Assembly (NCBI GenBank): GCA_035995205.1
Contig: DASYKS010000002.1
Span: 85,064 to 149,063, forward strand
Length of the DNA stretch: 64,000 bases
Source: DASYKS01 sp035995205
GTDB taxonomy: Bacteria; Acidobacteriota; Thermoanaerobaculia; Multivoradales; UBA5704
Direction: 5' to 3'
Positions within the stretch are counted from its first letter, which is position 1; the number at the start of each line of letters is the position of its first letter. Positions 17,507 through 25,460 of the stretch are shown here, piece by piece. The position numbers and the translations under genes are program-made. Below the pieces are notes generated by a model that worked only from the letters and a program-made list of their open reading frames with translations, had not been told where the DNA came from and searched no databases.

Positions 17507-18481
17507 CTGAGCATTCTTTCCTCCATCCCGCGGGGCCGGTACGCCCCGACCCCCTCAGGCTGGCTCCATCTCGGCAACGCCCGAACCGCTCTGGCGGCTT
17601 GGTTGTCGATTCGTAGCCAGGGTGGCGCGTTCGTCTGGCGTCTGGAGGATCTCGACGGCCCACGGACGGTCCCCGGCATGGCGGAAGCGGCCGAAGAAGA
17701 CCTCCGCTGGCTCGGCCTCGATTGGGACGAAGGGCCGGAACCGGTCGGCGGGCCGTTCGCGCCTTACGTTCAATCCCAACGCGCGGAGCTTTACGAGGCG
17801 GCGCTCGAACGACTTGCGCAAGCGGGCCGGCTCTTCCCCTGCCGCATCTCCCGTGCCGATCTCGCGAACCTTGCGACCGCGCCCCATGGTCGCGAGGGCA
17901 TGCCGCCCTACCCGGCCGGCCTGCGCCCGAAGGATCTGGAAACCGGCTGGTTCGAAGCGATGCGCGCGAATCCCAATCCCGACGCCGCGCTCCGCTTTCG
18001 TGTCGACCCAGAGCCCGTTTCCTTCGTCGATCGAGTCTGCGGTCCGGTCGTCGAACAGGTCGACCAAGAAGTCGGAGATTTCGTCCTCAAGCGCCGCGAC
18101 GGCGTCTACGCCTACCAACTGGCCGTGGTGGTGGACGATCTCGCGATGGGCATCACCGAGGTCGTCCGAGGCCGCGATCTGCTCGATTCGACCGCCCGCC
18201 AGATCCAGCTGATCCAGGCTCTCGGGGGCACCGTGCCGAGCTATGCCCACCTGCCCCTAGTGGTGAACGCAGAGGGCGAGAAGCTTTCGAAGAGGGACGA
18301 TGCCCTGAGGATTCGTACCCTCCGTGAAAGTGGCGTCGCGCCCGAGGAGGTGGTAGGCCGACTGGGGGCGTCGCTGGGGTTGCTCGACCGCCCGGAGTCG
18401 TGCAGGGCGGAGGAGCTGGTGCCGCTGTTTCGGTGGGAGAAGGTGCCGCGGGCCCTCGACGCGCTTCAAATCAGGCTCTGA
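17507..18481 (+). CDS. gluQ: Glutamyl-Q tRNA(Asp) synthetase-like protein
   Basis: A class I glutamyl synthetase catalytic core without an anticodon-binding domain, as in GluQ, which attaches glutamate to queuosine in tRNA(Asp). The HIGH-type motif (PTPSGWLHLGN) is encoded at 17546-17578 and KMSKS appears as KLSKRD. The first standard start codon in frame is TTG 17603, which would delete the HIGH motif. Upstream, the frame stays open to 17474 with only non-standard candidates (CTG 17507, ATT 17513, ATC 17525); 17507 is a tentative choice. The usual zinc-site cysteines are mostly missing: one Cys remains in LFPCRIS and the YPGxCR site reads YPAGLR. The stop codon runs straight into the hairpin repeat at 18481. 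Confidence 0.8.
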   Translation: MSILSSIPRGRYAPTPSGWLHLGNARTALAAWLSIRSQGGAFVWRLEDLDGPRTVPGMAEAAEEDLRWLGLDWDEGPEPVGGPFAPYVQSQRAELYEAALERLAQAGRLFPCRISRADLANLATAPHGREGMPPYPAGLRPKDLETGWFEAMRANPNPDAALRFRVDPEPVSFVDRVCGPVVEQVDQEVGDFVLKRRDGVYAYQLAVVVDDLAMGITEVVRGRDLLDSTARQIQLIQALGGTVPSYAHLPLVVNAEGEKLSKRDDALRIRTLRESGVAPEEVVGRLGASLGLLDRPESCRAEELVPLFRWEKVPRALDALQIRL

Positions 18482-18539
18482 GCTCGGAAGTCTACTCGGA
18501 AGCTCGGAAGTTTTTGGACTTCCGAGTAGGTTTCCGAGT
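18481..18539. repeat. Hairpin repeat copy 1 (downstream flank of AlbA gene)
   Basis: This 59-nt element is nearly identical to 19900-19958, differing at two bases, in the same orientation. It is built from iterated CTCGGAAG and its complement CTTCCGAG and can fold into a long stem with a loop containing GTTTTTGG. It begins at the last base of the gluQ stop codon and ends 7 nt before the stop of the convergent AlbA gene, so it may serve as a two-way terminator as well as half of a flanking pair. Confidence 0.85.
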
Positions 18540-18546
18540 CGCGTGT

Positions 18547-19899
18547 TTATCGGGTGCGGTAATAGCGTCGTTTGGGATCCTGAGGTCCGGTTCCGATCTC
18601 CCGCACCAGTCCATGACCGATAAGCCGGACCAACCGCGTTCGCGTCGCGCGAGGAGAGAGGCCGATCGCGTTGGCGATTTCGGCCGTCGTAAAGCCGTCG
18701 TCCGACGACAGGGCATTGAGAATAGCGGCGTCGGTCGCGTGCAGTTTGCCTTTCCCGATTCGGGTCGTAAACAGGGTGACGCGGAAACGAGAGCCGATTT
18801 CCTCCAGAGTGGGAGGGGCGAGGCCCGCATCAACGCAAGCCGCGCTCATACGTTGGATGCCGCTGCCCCAGTTCTCGATCAGCCCAAGCTCGTGAAAAAC
18901 CCGCCCGATCACCCGGTTGCGGAGCTTCGAAATGCCGCGACGGAGATCTTCGATGGCCAAGCCGAACGGCAGGATGCCTGGATTCTCAACTTCTAGCCGG
19001 TCCGCGAAGATCGAGATCCGGATGGGTGCGCCCCGCTGCGAGTAGTCCGCGTGCGCCACGGCGTTCACGACCGCTTCACGAACCGCGACCGGCGGTAGGT
19101 TCCACCGATCCGTGCGGCGAACAGGACCGATTTCGGCTCCGTTGAGAGAGTGCTTGGCGACAAAAGCGATGGCCGCTTCGACAACCTCCGGCAAGTGCAG
19201 GCGAATCTCCGCGCGATCGACGAAAACCGACTTGTCGGCCCCCTGGAACCGTCCGGCCTGAATCCATGCATCGGGGAATAGGCGCGATCTCTCATGACCG
19301 AACAGCAATACGCCTCCCACTGTGGGTGTGAGGCGCCCCTGATGGCGGGTCACCAGCCGGAGGGTCTCCAGGTCGTTTCGCTTCAGCTTGCGCCACGGTG
19401 CAAAGTGCTTTGTCGCAGCTCGGAAGTCGATCGCTTCCGAGCTCAACTCCGGAATGGCCTGTTCGTCGTAGGACTCGCCACGTGCCAGGCGTCGAAGCTC
19501 CTCGATCAACTCCCGATCGGCTCGGCGATTCGTCGAACCGATTCGAACGTAGACCCCGGCTTCAGGACCCTCGCGCTGGAGGAAGTGAGGCCGCGTGCCG
19601 CTGGGAAAAACGCGCACCGCCATGACGTAGGTATCCCGCCAGGGAAGGATCTCAAGGTCGGGCATTAGGCGAGGGAAAATGCTGTCCGTGATCAAGCTCG
19701 CCAGTCGCTCTTCAAGGTCGAGAGGGTTCTGGACGCCTCGGATGTGGCCGGTCCCGTTTTCGATGCCGATCAGCAGGACGCCGCCCGCGCTGTTGGCGAA
19801 CGCCACGATGGTTCGCAGCACGCCATCCGGTTTGACAAGCTCGCGCTTGAATTCGAGAGTCTTACTCTCGGGACGCTTGAGTAGGTCCATCAAATCCAT
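18547..19899 (-). CDS. AlbA-2 (Schlafen-like) ATP-binding transcriptional regulator
   Basis: About 450 residues from ATG 19899 (MDLMDLL; an alternative ATG is three codons on). The N-terminal AlbA_2 DNA-binding domain has LEFKRELVKPDG and FANSAGGVLLIGIENGTG. The middle has the HATPase_c_4-type signature (VVNAVAHADYSQRGAPIRI, then GLIENWGSGIQRM). The C-terminus carries a winged helix (TTAEIANAIGLSPRATRTRLVRLI). Such proteins are usually transcription regulators or parts of accessory loci. The gene is bracketed exactly by two copies of one hairpin repeat. The start codon abuts the upstream copy, with no Shine-Dalgarno outside the hairpin. A related palindrome (CTCGGAAG-TCGATCG-CTTCCGAG, 19417-19439) lies within the coding sequence. 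Autoregulation through these sites is inference. Confidence 0.85.
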   Translation of the reverse strand: MDLMDLLKRPESKTLEFKRELVKPDGVLRTIVAFANSAGGVLLIGIENGTGHIRGVQNPLDLEERLASLITDSIFPRLMPDLEILPWRDTYVMAVRVFPSGTRPHFLQREGPEAGVYVRIGSTNRRADRELIEELRRLARGESYDEQAIPELSSEAIDFRAATKHFAPWRKLKRNDLETLRLVTRHQGRLTPTVGGVLLFGHERSRLFPDAWIQAGRFQGADKSVFVDRAEIRLHLPEVVEAAIAFVAKHSLNGAEIGPVRRTDRWNLPPVAVREAVVNAVAHADYSQRGAPIRISIFADRLEVENPGILPFGLAIEDLRRGISKLRNRVIGRVFHELGLIENWGSGIQRMSAACVDAGLAPPTLEEIGSRFRVTLFTTRIGKGKLHATDAAILNALSSDDGFTTAEIANAIGLSPRATRTRLVRLIGHGLVREIGTGPQDPKRRYYRTR

Positions 19900-19960
19900 A
19901 GCTCGGAAGTCTACTCGGAAGCTCGGAAGTTTTTGGACTTCCGAGTAGACTTCCGAGTAG
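19900..19960. promoter_or_regulatory. Hairpin repeat copy 2 (leader of AlbA gene)
   Basis: CTCGGAAGTCTACTCGGAAG (19902-19921) pairs perfectly with 19938-19957 across a 16-nt loop. Read on the minus strand it would form the mRNA leader immediately upstream of ATG 19899, so the stem could hide the initiation region or act as operator DNA. The same element follows the gene at 18481-18539. No -10/-35 is convincing here. Confidence 0.7.
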
Positions 19961-20063
19961 ATGCCCGACGACGCGGTTGGGACGACCGTAGACCCTTCCG
20001 GGTTCCACGCCTTTGACATCGACGTCCTCCCCGGGTAGCGTTGCCGCCTGGAGGGTTTTGCCG

Positions 20064-21449
20064 ATGCTGCGACGAATTTCACTCCTCGCCCTCTCTCTGG
20101 TTCTGGCCGCCGCAGTGGCGGGTTTTGCTCCGCTTCCGGTCTCCGCGGGCGAAGCGTCCCATTTTGGGGTCAATATCCACGCTCCTCTGGGGTCCGAGGT
20201 GGCGGCGCGGTTGGACAAGGTGCGCGATGCCGGGATCGGTTGGGTGCGGATCGATTTCATCTGGCCGTGGATCGAGACGGCGCAGGATCAGTTCGATTGG
20301 CACGTTTATGACGATCTGGTCGCCGCGGCGCATGCGCGCGGCCTGTCGGTCTACGCGACGATCGCCGATACCCCCGCCTGGGCGACGGACGGACCTCCGA
20401 TCACCGGGGTGCCGCGGAGCGTTGACGATTGGACGGACATCTGCGTGCGCGCCGCCGATCGCTATCAGGGGCGGATCCAGGTCTGGGGGCTGTGGAACGA
20501 GCCGAACCAGGACCGTTTCTGGGCGGGCAGCCGGAACGACTACATCGAGAAGATCTTGAAGCCGGGCTCGACCGCGATCCGCTCGGCCGATTCAGGCGCG
20601 AAGATCGCCGGGCCGGAGCTTGCGCATTTGACCTCCGGCGACAGCGATTGGTACGTCTGGCTGCGCGACATCTTGCAAAAGGCGAGCGATCGGATCGACA
20701 TCGTGGCCCACCACCTCTACGACCGGGACAGCTCGCGCGACGTGACCAAGAAGCTCGACGACGACACGCAGTTCGGCGGCAGCCCCTCGCTCTGGCCGCT
20801 GGTCAATCCCTCTCTGCGCGAAGTGCTGCGCAATACCGGCTGGTTCGGCCGTCCGGTCTGGCTCACCGAGACCGGCTGGGCGAGCGACCAGGCGGGAACC
20901 ACCGGCCAGGCGTCGCAGCTTTCCGGTCTGCTCAGCGACTGGTTCACCGAGCAGCCGGGGCGCGAGTGGATCGACAAGATCTTCATCTACGAGCTGATCG
21001 ACGATCCGAACCCGAACGTGCCGCGCTGGGGCCTGTTGAACGCCGACGGCTCGGAAAAGACCGCCTATGCCGCGGTCAAGGGGTTCATCAATCTGGAGCA
21101 AGGGCCGGCCGATGCGGCGGAGATCGTGTCCAGCACGTTCCCGACCACGATGCGCAAGGGGAGCACGTTCACAGCGAAGATCACGGTGAGAAACACCGGC
21201 ACCACGGTCTGGACCCGGGCCGCCAACTACAAGCTGGGCGCCGGGGACGACAGCGATCCGTTCACGCCGCCGCGCAAGCTGCTCGGACGTTTCGCGCAGA
21301 TCCAACCAGGGAAGACCGCGACGTTCTCGTTCAAGCTGACGGCGCCCTCGCGGACCGGCACCTACACCACCGACTGGCAGATGCTGCGCGAAGGGGTCCA
21401 GCGTTTCGGGCCGGCCCTGGTGCGCGAGATCCGCGTCACCGCGCATTAG
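20064..21449 (+). CDS. Secreted glycoside hydrolase (GH39/GH5-like) with FW/NBR1-type domain
   Basis: About 461 residues from ATG 20064, which follows GGAGGG and opens a signal peptide (ISLLALSLVLAAAVAGFAP). The (beta/alpha)8 glycosidase part has the acid/base motif WNEPNQ and the nucleophile motif WLTETGWA, as in clan GH-A enzymes. Residues from about 355 form an Ig-like domain of the NBR1/FW (four-tryptophan) type: GSTFTAKITVRNTGTTVW, ending GPALVREIRV. The substrate is probably a plant or microbial polysaccharide outside the cell, but which one cannot be read. It stands alone; its upstream region holds hairpin repeat copy 2 of the divergent regulator. Confidence 0.82.
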   Translation: MLRRISLLALSLVLAAAVAGFAPLPVSAGEASHFGVNIHAPLGSEVAARLDKVRDAGIGWVRIDFIWPWIETAQDQFDWHVYDDLVAAAHARGLSVYATIADTPAWATDGPPITGVPRSVDDWTDICVRAADRYQGRIQVWGLWNEPNQDRFWAGSRNDYIEKILKPGSTAIRSADSGAKIAGPELAHLTSGDSDWYVWLRDILQKASDRIDIVAHHLYDRDSSRDVTKKLDDDTQFGGSPSLWPLVNPSLREVLRNTGWFGRPVWLTETGWASDQAGTTGQASQLSGLLSDWFTEQPGREWIDKIFIYELIDDPNPNVPRWGLLNADGSEKTAYAAVKGFINLEQGPADAAEIVSSTFPTTMRKGSTFTAKITVRNTGTTVWTRAANYKLGAGDDSDPFTPPRKLLGRFAQIQPGKTATFSFKLTAPSRTGTYTTDWQMLREGVQRFGPALVREIRVTAH

Positions 21450-21667
21450 AGGCCAAGCTGGGGCTTGACACCGGTCCTAATCTAGATCATCTTACTTACA
21501 AATGAGTCGTACACGCCCCTCCTCCGCCGAGCCTCTGCCGTTCTCCCTCTGTAGTTAGCGGCTCGGGGGCATTCTCGTCGCCCCCATGTCCGCGTCTCTC
21601 CTGATCTGATTTTCCCCCCGCGAAACACGCGTAGCGGCTCCATCGAGCCGGGAAGGAGAGGTCTACC
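21450..21667 (+). promoter_or_regulatory. Leader of the sulfur assimilation operon
   Basis: The 218-nt gap contains a consensus -35-like TTGACA (21465-21470) without a good -10. It also has hairpin GGGGGC/GCCCCC (21565-21585) and hairpin CGGCTC-CATC-GAGCCG (21635-21650). The last stem directly precedes the ribosome-binding site AAGGAGAGG (21653-21661) of the reductase, so leader control is possible. I cannot match it to a known riboswitch class. Confidence 0.35.
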
Positions 21668-23338
21668 TTGCGGGCCCCGAATAGCCCTGAGCCCCCGACC
21701 TGGGAGCTGATCTACAAGCGGAACTCGATCGAACGGCTGAAGCGCGACAAGCCGGGGCTCGACGTGCTCGCGGAGATCCCGGCGATGATCGAGACCGGCT
21801 ACGAGGCGGTGCCGGAAGAGGATCTCGTGCGTCTCCAGTGGTACGGGCTCTACCACGACAAGCCGAAGACCGGCCGCTTCATGCTGCGGGTGAAGACCCC
21901 GGGAGGATTCCTGACCCCCGCAAAGCTGCGCGCGATTGGCCGGATCTCACGCGATCTGGGTGGCGATTACGCCGAGCTGACCACGCGCCAGAACATCCAG
22001 CTCCACGATCTCGAGCTGGCTCGCCTTCCCCAGGTTCTTGCGGACCTTTCGGCCCTCGGGCTCGACACCGCGGGGGCCTGCGGCGACAACGTGCGGAACG
22101 TCACCGGCTGCCCGCTCGCCGGGCTCGACGCCGAGGAGCTGTTCGACGTCCGGCCGATCCTCGAAGAGACCGCCGCGTTCTTCCGTTCCCGGCCGGAGTA
22201 CTCGAATCTGCCGAGGAAGCACAAGATCACGATCTCCGCCTGCCCCCACCAGTGCAACGCGCCGGAGATCCACTGCATCGCCCTCCTTGGCACGATCCGC
22301 GGCGGGCGCGAGGGCTTCTCGGTCCGCGTGGGCGGGGGACTGTCCACCTTTCCCCGCCTCGCCTCCGACCTTGGCGTGTTCGTGCCGAAAGGGCAGGCCG
22401 TTACCGTGCTCGCGGGAATCGTCGACACCTGGCGCCTCGATCTGCGCTACCGGATGTCGCGCGCCCGGGCGCGGCTCAAGTTCCTGATCGAAGACGTCGG
22501 GGCCGAGACGTTCCGCGCGCGGGTGGAGGAGCGGCTCGGCTACGCGCTCGAAGACGGTCCGGGCGCCGAGCCGATCGACCCGGCGGACCCTCTCCATTCC
22601 GGCCTTCACCCCCAGCGCCAAGACGGCCTTTGGTACGCGGGTTTTCCGGTTCCTGCCGGGTTGATCTCGGGCACGCAGCTGCTCGCCCTTGCCGACCTCG
22701 TAGCGAGCTTCGACGGCGAGATCCGGCTCACGCGCCAGCAGAACTTCCTGCTCGCGAACATTCCCGCAGCGCGGACGGCGGAGGTCGTGGCCGCGGTCTC
22801 CCGGCTCGGCTTTCCGCTCGACGCCTCCGCGCTTCATGGCCGGTCGATCGCCTGCACCGGCGATCCCTATTGCAACTTCGCGGTCGCCGAGACCAAGCGC
22901 CGGCTCGGTACGATTACCGGCCACCTCGCCGCCCGTTTCGGCCCGGCCGTGGCCGATCTCGCGATCCACCTCGACGGCTGCCCGCACGCCTGCGCCCACC
23001 ATTGGACCGGCGACTTGGGTCTTCAGGGGACGACTTTGCGCGAGCGCGGTCCGAACGGCGAGCGGCGGCAAGGGTTCGACGTTTTCCTGCGCGGCGCACA
23101 AGGAAAAGAAGCCGCGATCGGCCGCCCGGTCCTCAAGCGCGTGCCGGCCGACCAGATCCATCTCGTCCTCGAACGCCTGGTCGGCGCCTACCTCGAAAAG
23201 CGCGTGAGCGGCGAGAGGATCCAACAATGGCTCGCGAGGAGCGACGACGCGGATCTCATCGCCCTCTCGATTCCTCCCGAAGTCCCAGGTCTTGCCGTTC
23301 CTCCGTCCGTCGTCGCAGCACAAAACTTGGAGGCTTGA
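21668..23338 (+). CDS. Ferredoxin-type nitrite/sulfite reductase (sirohaem)
   Basis: 556 residues starting at TTG 21668, seven bases after a strong AAGGAGAGG; no ATG competes. Two NIR/SIR half-domains are visible. The 4Fe-4S/sirohaem ligands are in CTGDPYCNFA and GCPHACAHHW. An additional CPHQC pair lies in the first half (ISACPHQCNAPE). The enzyme reduces sulfite to sulfide (or nitrite to ammonia) in the cytoplasm with ferredoxin. The APS/PAPS reductase three bases downstream and the sirohaem genes after it point to sulfite in assimilation. Confidence 0.93.
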   Translation: MRAPNSPEPPTWELIYKRNSIERLKRDKPGLDVLAEIPAMIETGYEAVPEEDLVRLQWYGLYHDKPKTGRFMLRVKTPGGFLTPAKLRAIGRISRDLGGDYAELTTRQNIQLHDLELARLPQVLADLSALGLDTAGACGDNVRNVTGCPLAGLDAEELFDVRPILEETAAFFRSRPEYSNLPRKHKITISACPHQCNAPEIHCIALLGTIRGGREGFSVRVGGGLSTFPRLASDLGVFVPKGQAVTVLAGIVDTWRLDLRYRMSRARARLKFLIEDVGAETFRARVEERLGYALEDGPGAEPIDPADPLHSGLHPQRQDGLWYAGFPVPAGLISGTQLLALADLVASFDGEIRLTRQQNFLLANIPAARTAEVVAAVSRLGFPLDASALHGRSIACTGDPYCNFAVAETKRRLGTITGHLAARFGPAVADLAIHLDGCPHACAHHWTGDLGLQGTTLRERGPNGERRQGFDVFLRGAQGKEAAIGRPVLKRVPADQIHLVLERLVGAYLEKRVSGERIQQWLARSDDADLIALSIPPEVPGLAVPPSVVAAQNLEA

Positions 23339-23340
23339 AG

Positions 23341-24252
23341 ATGCTCAGCTCCCTCACCGGCCACGACTCCCGCACCGTCCTCGATCCGGCGGTCGCCTCC
23401 GCGCTCGTCACGGTGCCCGCTCCGCGGGCCGGATTCACCTCCGCGCTCGTCACGCCCAAACACGTCGCCAACACCGAGCGCGATTTCCTCGACGAATACG
23501 AGGCCGGCCGCCTGGCCGCCGATCTCGACGGCGCGGAGCCGCAGGAGATCTTGGGATGGGCGCTCGACCGTTGGGGCGCTCAGCTCGGGATCTGCACCAG
23601 CTTCCAGGCCGAAGGAATGGCGCTGCTCGACATGGCGTGGCGGATTCGGCCCGACGTCCGGGTCTTCACCGTCGATACGGGTCGGATGCCGGAAGAGACC
23701 TACGAGGTGATGGAGCAGGTCCGCGCCCGCTACGGGGTGGCGATCGAGGTGCTGTTCCCGGACGCCCACCAGCTCGAAACCTTGGTTCGCCGCCACGGCC
23801 CGAACGGTTTTCGCGGCTCGGTGCCGCAGCGGCTCCTCTGCTGCCACGTGCGCAAGGTGGAGCCGATCCGCAAAGCGCTCCAGGGTCTCGACGCCTGGGT
23901 GACCGGTCTTCGCCGCGACCAATGGGCGAGCCGCGCGAACCTGCGCAAGCTGGAGATCGATCACGACCACGGCGGCCTGGCGAAGCTCTCTCCCCTCGCC
24001 GACTGGAGCGCGGAGGAGGTGCTGGACTACGTGCGCGAGTACGACGTGCCGGTCCATCCGCTCTATGCCAAGGGATTCACCAGCATCGGCTGCACCCCCT
24101 GCACCCGGGCGACCCGTGCGGGCGAAGATCCGCGCGCCGGCCGCTGGTGGTGGGAGACGAACGCGCCGAAGGAGTGCGGCATTCACTGCCCGATCGAGAC
24201 CGGCGGTCTGGAGCACGAGATCGAAGCGCTGGTCGCCGAGGAGGCGCGATGA
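23341..24252 (+). CDS. cysH: Assimilatory APS/PAPS reductase
   Basis: 303 residues. The start is ATG 23341, two bases after the reductase stop; a long frame reaching further upstream is shadow. The PAPS-reductase fold has the P-loop-like region TSFQAEGMALLDM and VDTGRMPEETY. The cysteine set CCHVRK, GCTPCTR and ECGIHC is that of 4Fe-4S adenylyl-sulfate reductases, so the substrate is probably APS rather than PAPS. The product, sulfite, feeds the upstream reductase. The stop overlaps the next start (ATGA). Confidence 0.93.
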   Translation: MLSSLTGHDSRTVLDPAVASALVTVPAPRAGFTSALVTPKHVANTERDFLDEYEAGRLAADLDGAEPQEILGWALDRWGAQLGICTSFQAEGMALLDMAWRIRPDVRVFTVDTGRMPEETYEVMEQVRARYGVAIEVLFPDAHQLETLVRRHGPNGFRGSVPQRLLCCHVRKVEPIRKALQGLDAWVTGLRRDQWASRANLRKLEIDHDHGGLAKLSPLADWSAEEVLDYVREYDVPVHPLYAKGFTSIGCTPCTRATRAGEDPRAGRWWWETNAPKECGIHCPIETGGLEHEIEALVAEEAR

Positions 24253-24785
24253 GCGCGGCGGCGAGCCCCACGGCAACGATCAAGGCGCCGCCCGCCGCAC
24301 CGGTTTCGCGCGAGCCGCGTAACCTCGAGCGGTTGGCTATTCCAGCCCTCCACCGCGGCGATCTGCTGGAAGAGCTGGCCGCCTACACGGCGAGCGTTCA
24401 TGCGTCGTCCGAGCGGTCGGACCTGGCGCGACTCGCGGGTTCGATTGCCACGGGTGAGGTGCCCGGTACCCTTCAAGCGCCGCTCGCGCGTCTGCTCGAT
24501 CTTTCGCTTTCGACCGGCCGCGCGCGCCGGCTCCATGGGCCGGAGGCGGAGGGGGCGTTCCTCGATCTTTACAGGAAGACGCCCGCCGGCCTCGATCTCG
24601 CCCGCCGCGCCCGCGAAGCGGAAACCGCCCTTGGCGCCCTCGTGGGCACGACACTCACGGGCATCTCGATCGCGGGAGGTAAACCCGGCCGGGTGCGGAT
24701 CGAGCTGTCGACCTCCGTCGCGCGCCTGACGCTCGACGTCGATCGCTCCGGCGTCTCGGTCGAAAGCGTGGCGGTCGAGCTCTAA
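24249..24785 (+). CDS. Unknown protein of the sulfur assimilation operon
   Basis: 178 residues, starting in a 4-nt overlap with cysH. It has a low-complexity Ala/Pro N-terminus, then a helical middle (LLDLSLSTGRARRLHGPEAEG, here in two parts around residue 95) and a strand-rich end (GRVRIELSTS, LTLDVDRSG). No cysteines or known motif are present. Tight coupling between cysH and the sirohaem genes suggests a role with sulfite reductase, for instance as an assembly or regulatory partner, but nothing in the sequence shows it. Confidence 0.72.
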   Translation: MSAAASPTATIKAPPAAPVSREPRNLERLAIPALHRGDLLEELAAYTASVHASSERSDLARLAGSIATGEVPGTLQAPLARLLDLSLSTGRARRLHGPEAEGAFLDLYRKTPAGLDLARRAREAETALGALVGTTLTGISIAGGKPGRVRIELSTSVARLTLDVDRSGVSVESVAVEL

Positions 24786-24806
24786 GGCCGGGACGGAAAG
24801 ATCCCT

Positions 24807-25460
24807 ATGTCGTCCTATCCGATCACGCTCGATCTCGCTGGCCGCCTCGCCATAGTGCTCGGCGCCGGCCGCCCCGCGCCGGAAAAGATCGACGGGCTGC
24901 TCGCCGCGGGAGCGCGAGTCCGCCTGATCGCCCTGGAGCCGTGCGAGCGGCTGCTCGCCCTGGCTGAGACCGGCGCGATCCAGCTGCTCGCCCGAACCTA
25001 CCGGGAGGGCGATCTTTCGGGCGCCTGGCTCGCGATCGCGATCCCGGAGGAGCTGGAAACGTCGCTCCCGGCGATCGCCCGCGAAGCCGATGCGCGGCGG
25101 ATCTTCTTGAACGTCGTCGACCGTCCCGCGCTGTGCAGTTTCGCCGCTCCCGCGATCGCCCGCCGTGGTGATCTGACAGTCGCGATCTCGACCGCCGGCC
25201 GCGCGCCCGCGCTGGCCGCAAGGATTCGCGATCGGATCGCCCGCCGCCTGGGGCCGGAGCTCGAACGTTTCCTGGAGATCGCCGGCCGCGCCCGGGCGCC
25301 GCTCGCCGAAAGGCGTCCCGATTTCGGCGAACGGCGGGAGCGCTGGTACGCCCTGGTCGATTCCGACGCCCTGCGCCTGCTCCGTTCCGGAAGAGAGATC
25401 GAAGCGCATCGCCGTTTCGAAGAGATCCTAGGCATCGAGCTACCCGAGGTCTCGCCGTGA
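24807..25460 (+). CDS. Precorrin-2 dehydrogenase / sirohydrochlorin ferrochelatase-like
   Basis: 217 residues of the Met8/CysG-N family, which oxidises precorrin-2 with NAD+ and can insert iron to give sirohaem. The N-terminal nucleotide-binding motif is GAGRPAPEKI. NVVDRPALCSF and VAISTAGRAPALAARIRDRI match the family core. Start ATG 24807, 21 nt after the previous gene. It supplies cofactor to the reductase at 21668. The stop overlaps the next start (GTGA). Confidence 0.9.
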   Translation: MSSYPITLDLAGRLAIVLGAGRPAPEKIDGLLAAGARVRLIALEPCERLLALAETGAIQLLARTYREGDLSGAWLAIAIPEELETSLPAIAREADARRIFLNVVDRPALCSFAAPAIARRGDLTVAISTAGRAPALAARIRDRIARRLGPELERFLEIAGRARAPLAERRPDFGERRERWYALVDSDALRLLRSGREIEAHRRFEEILGIELPEVSP

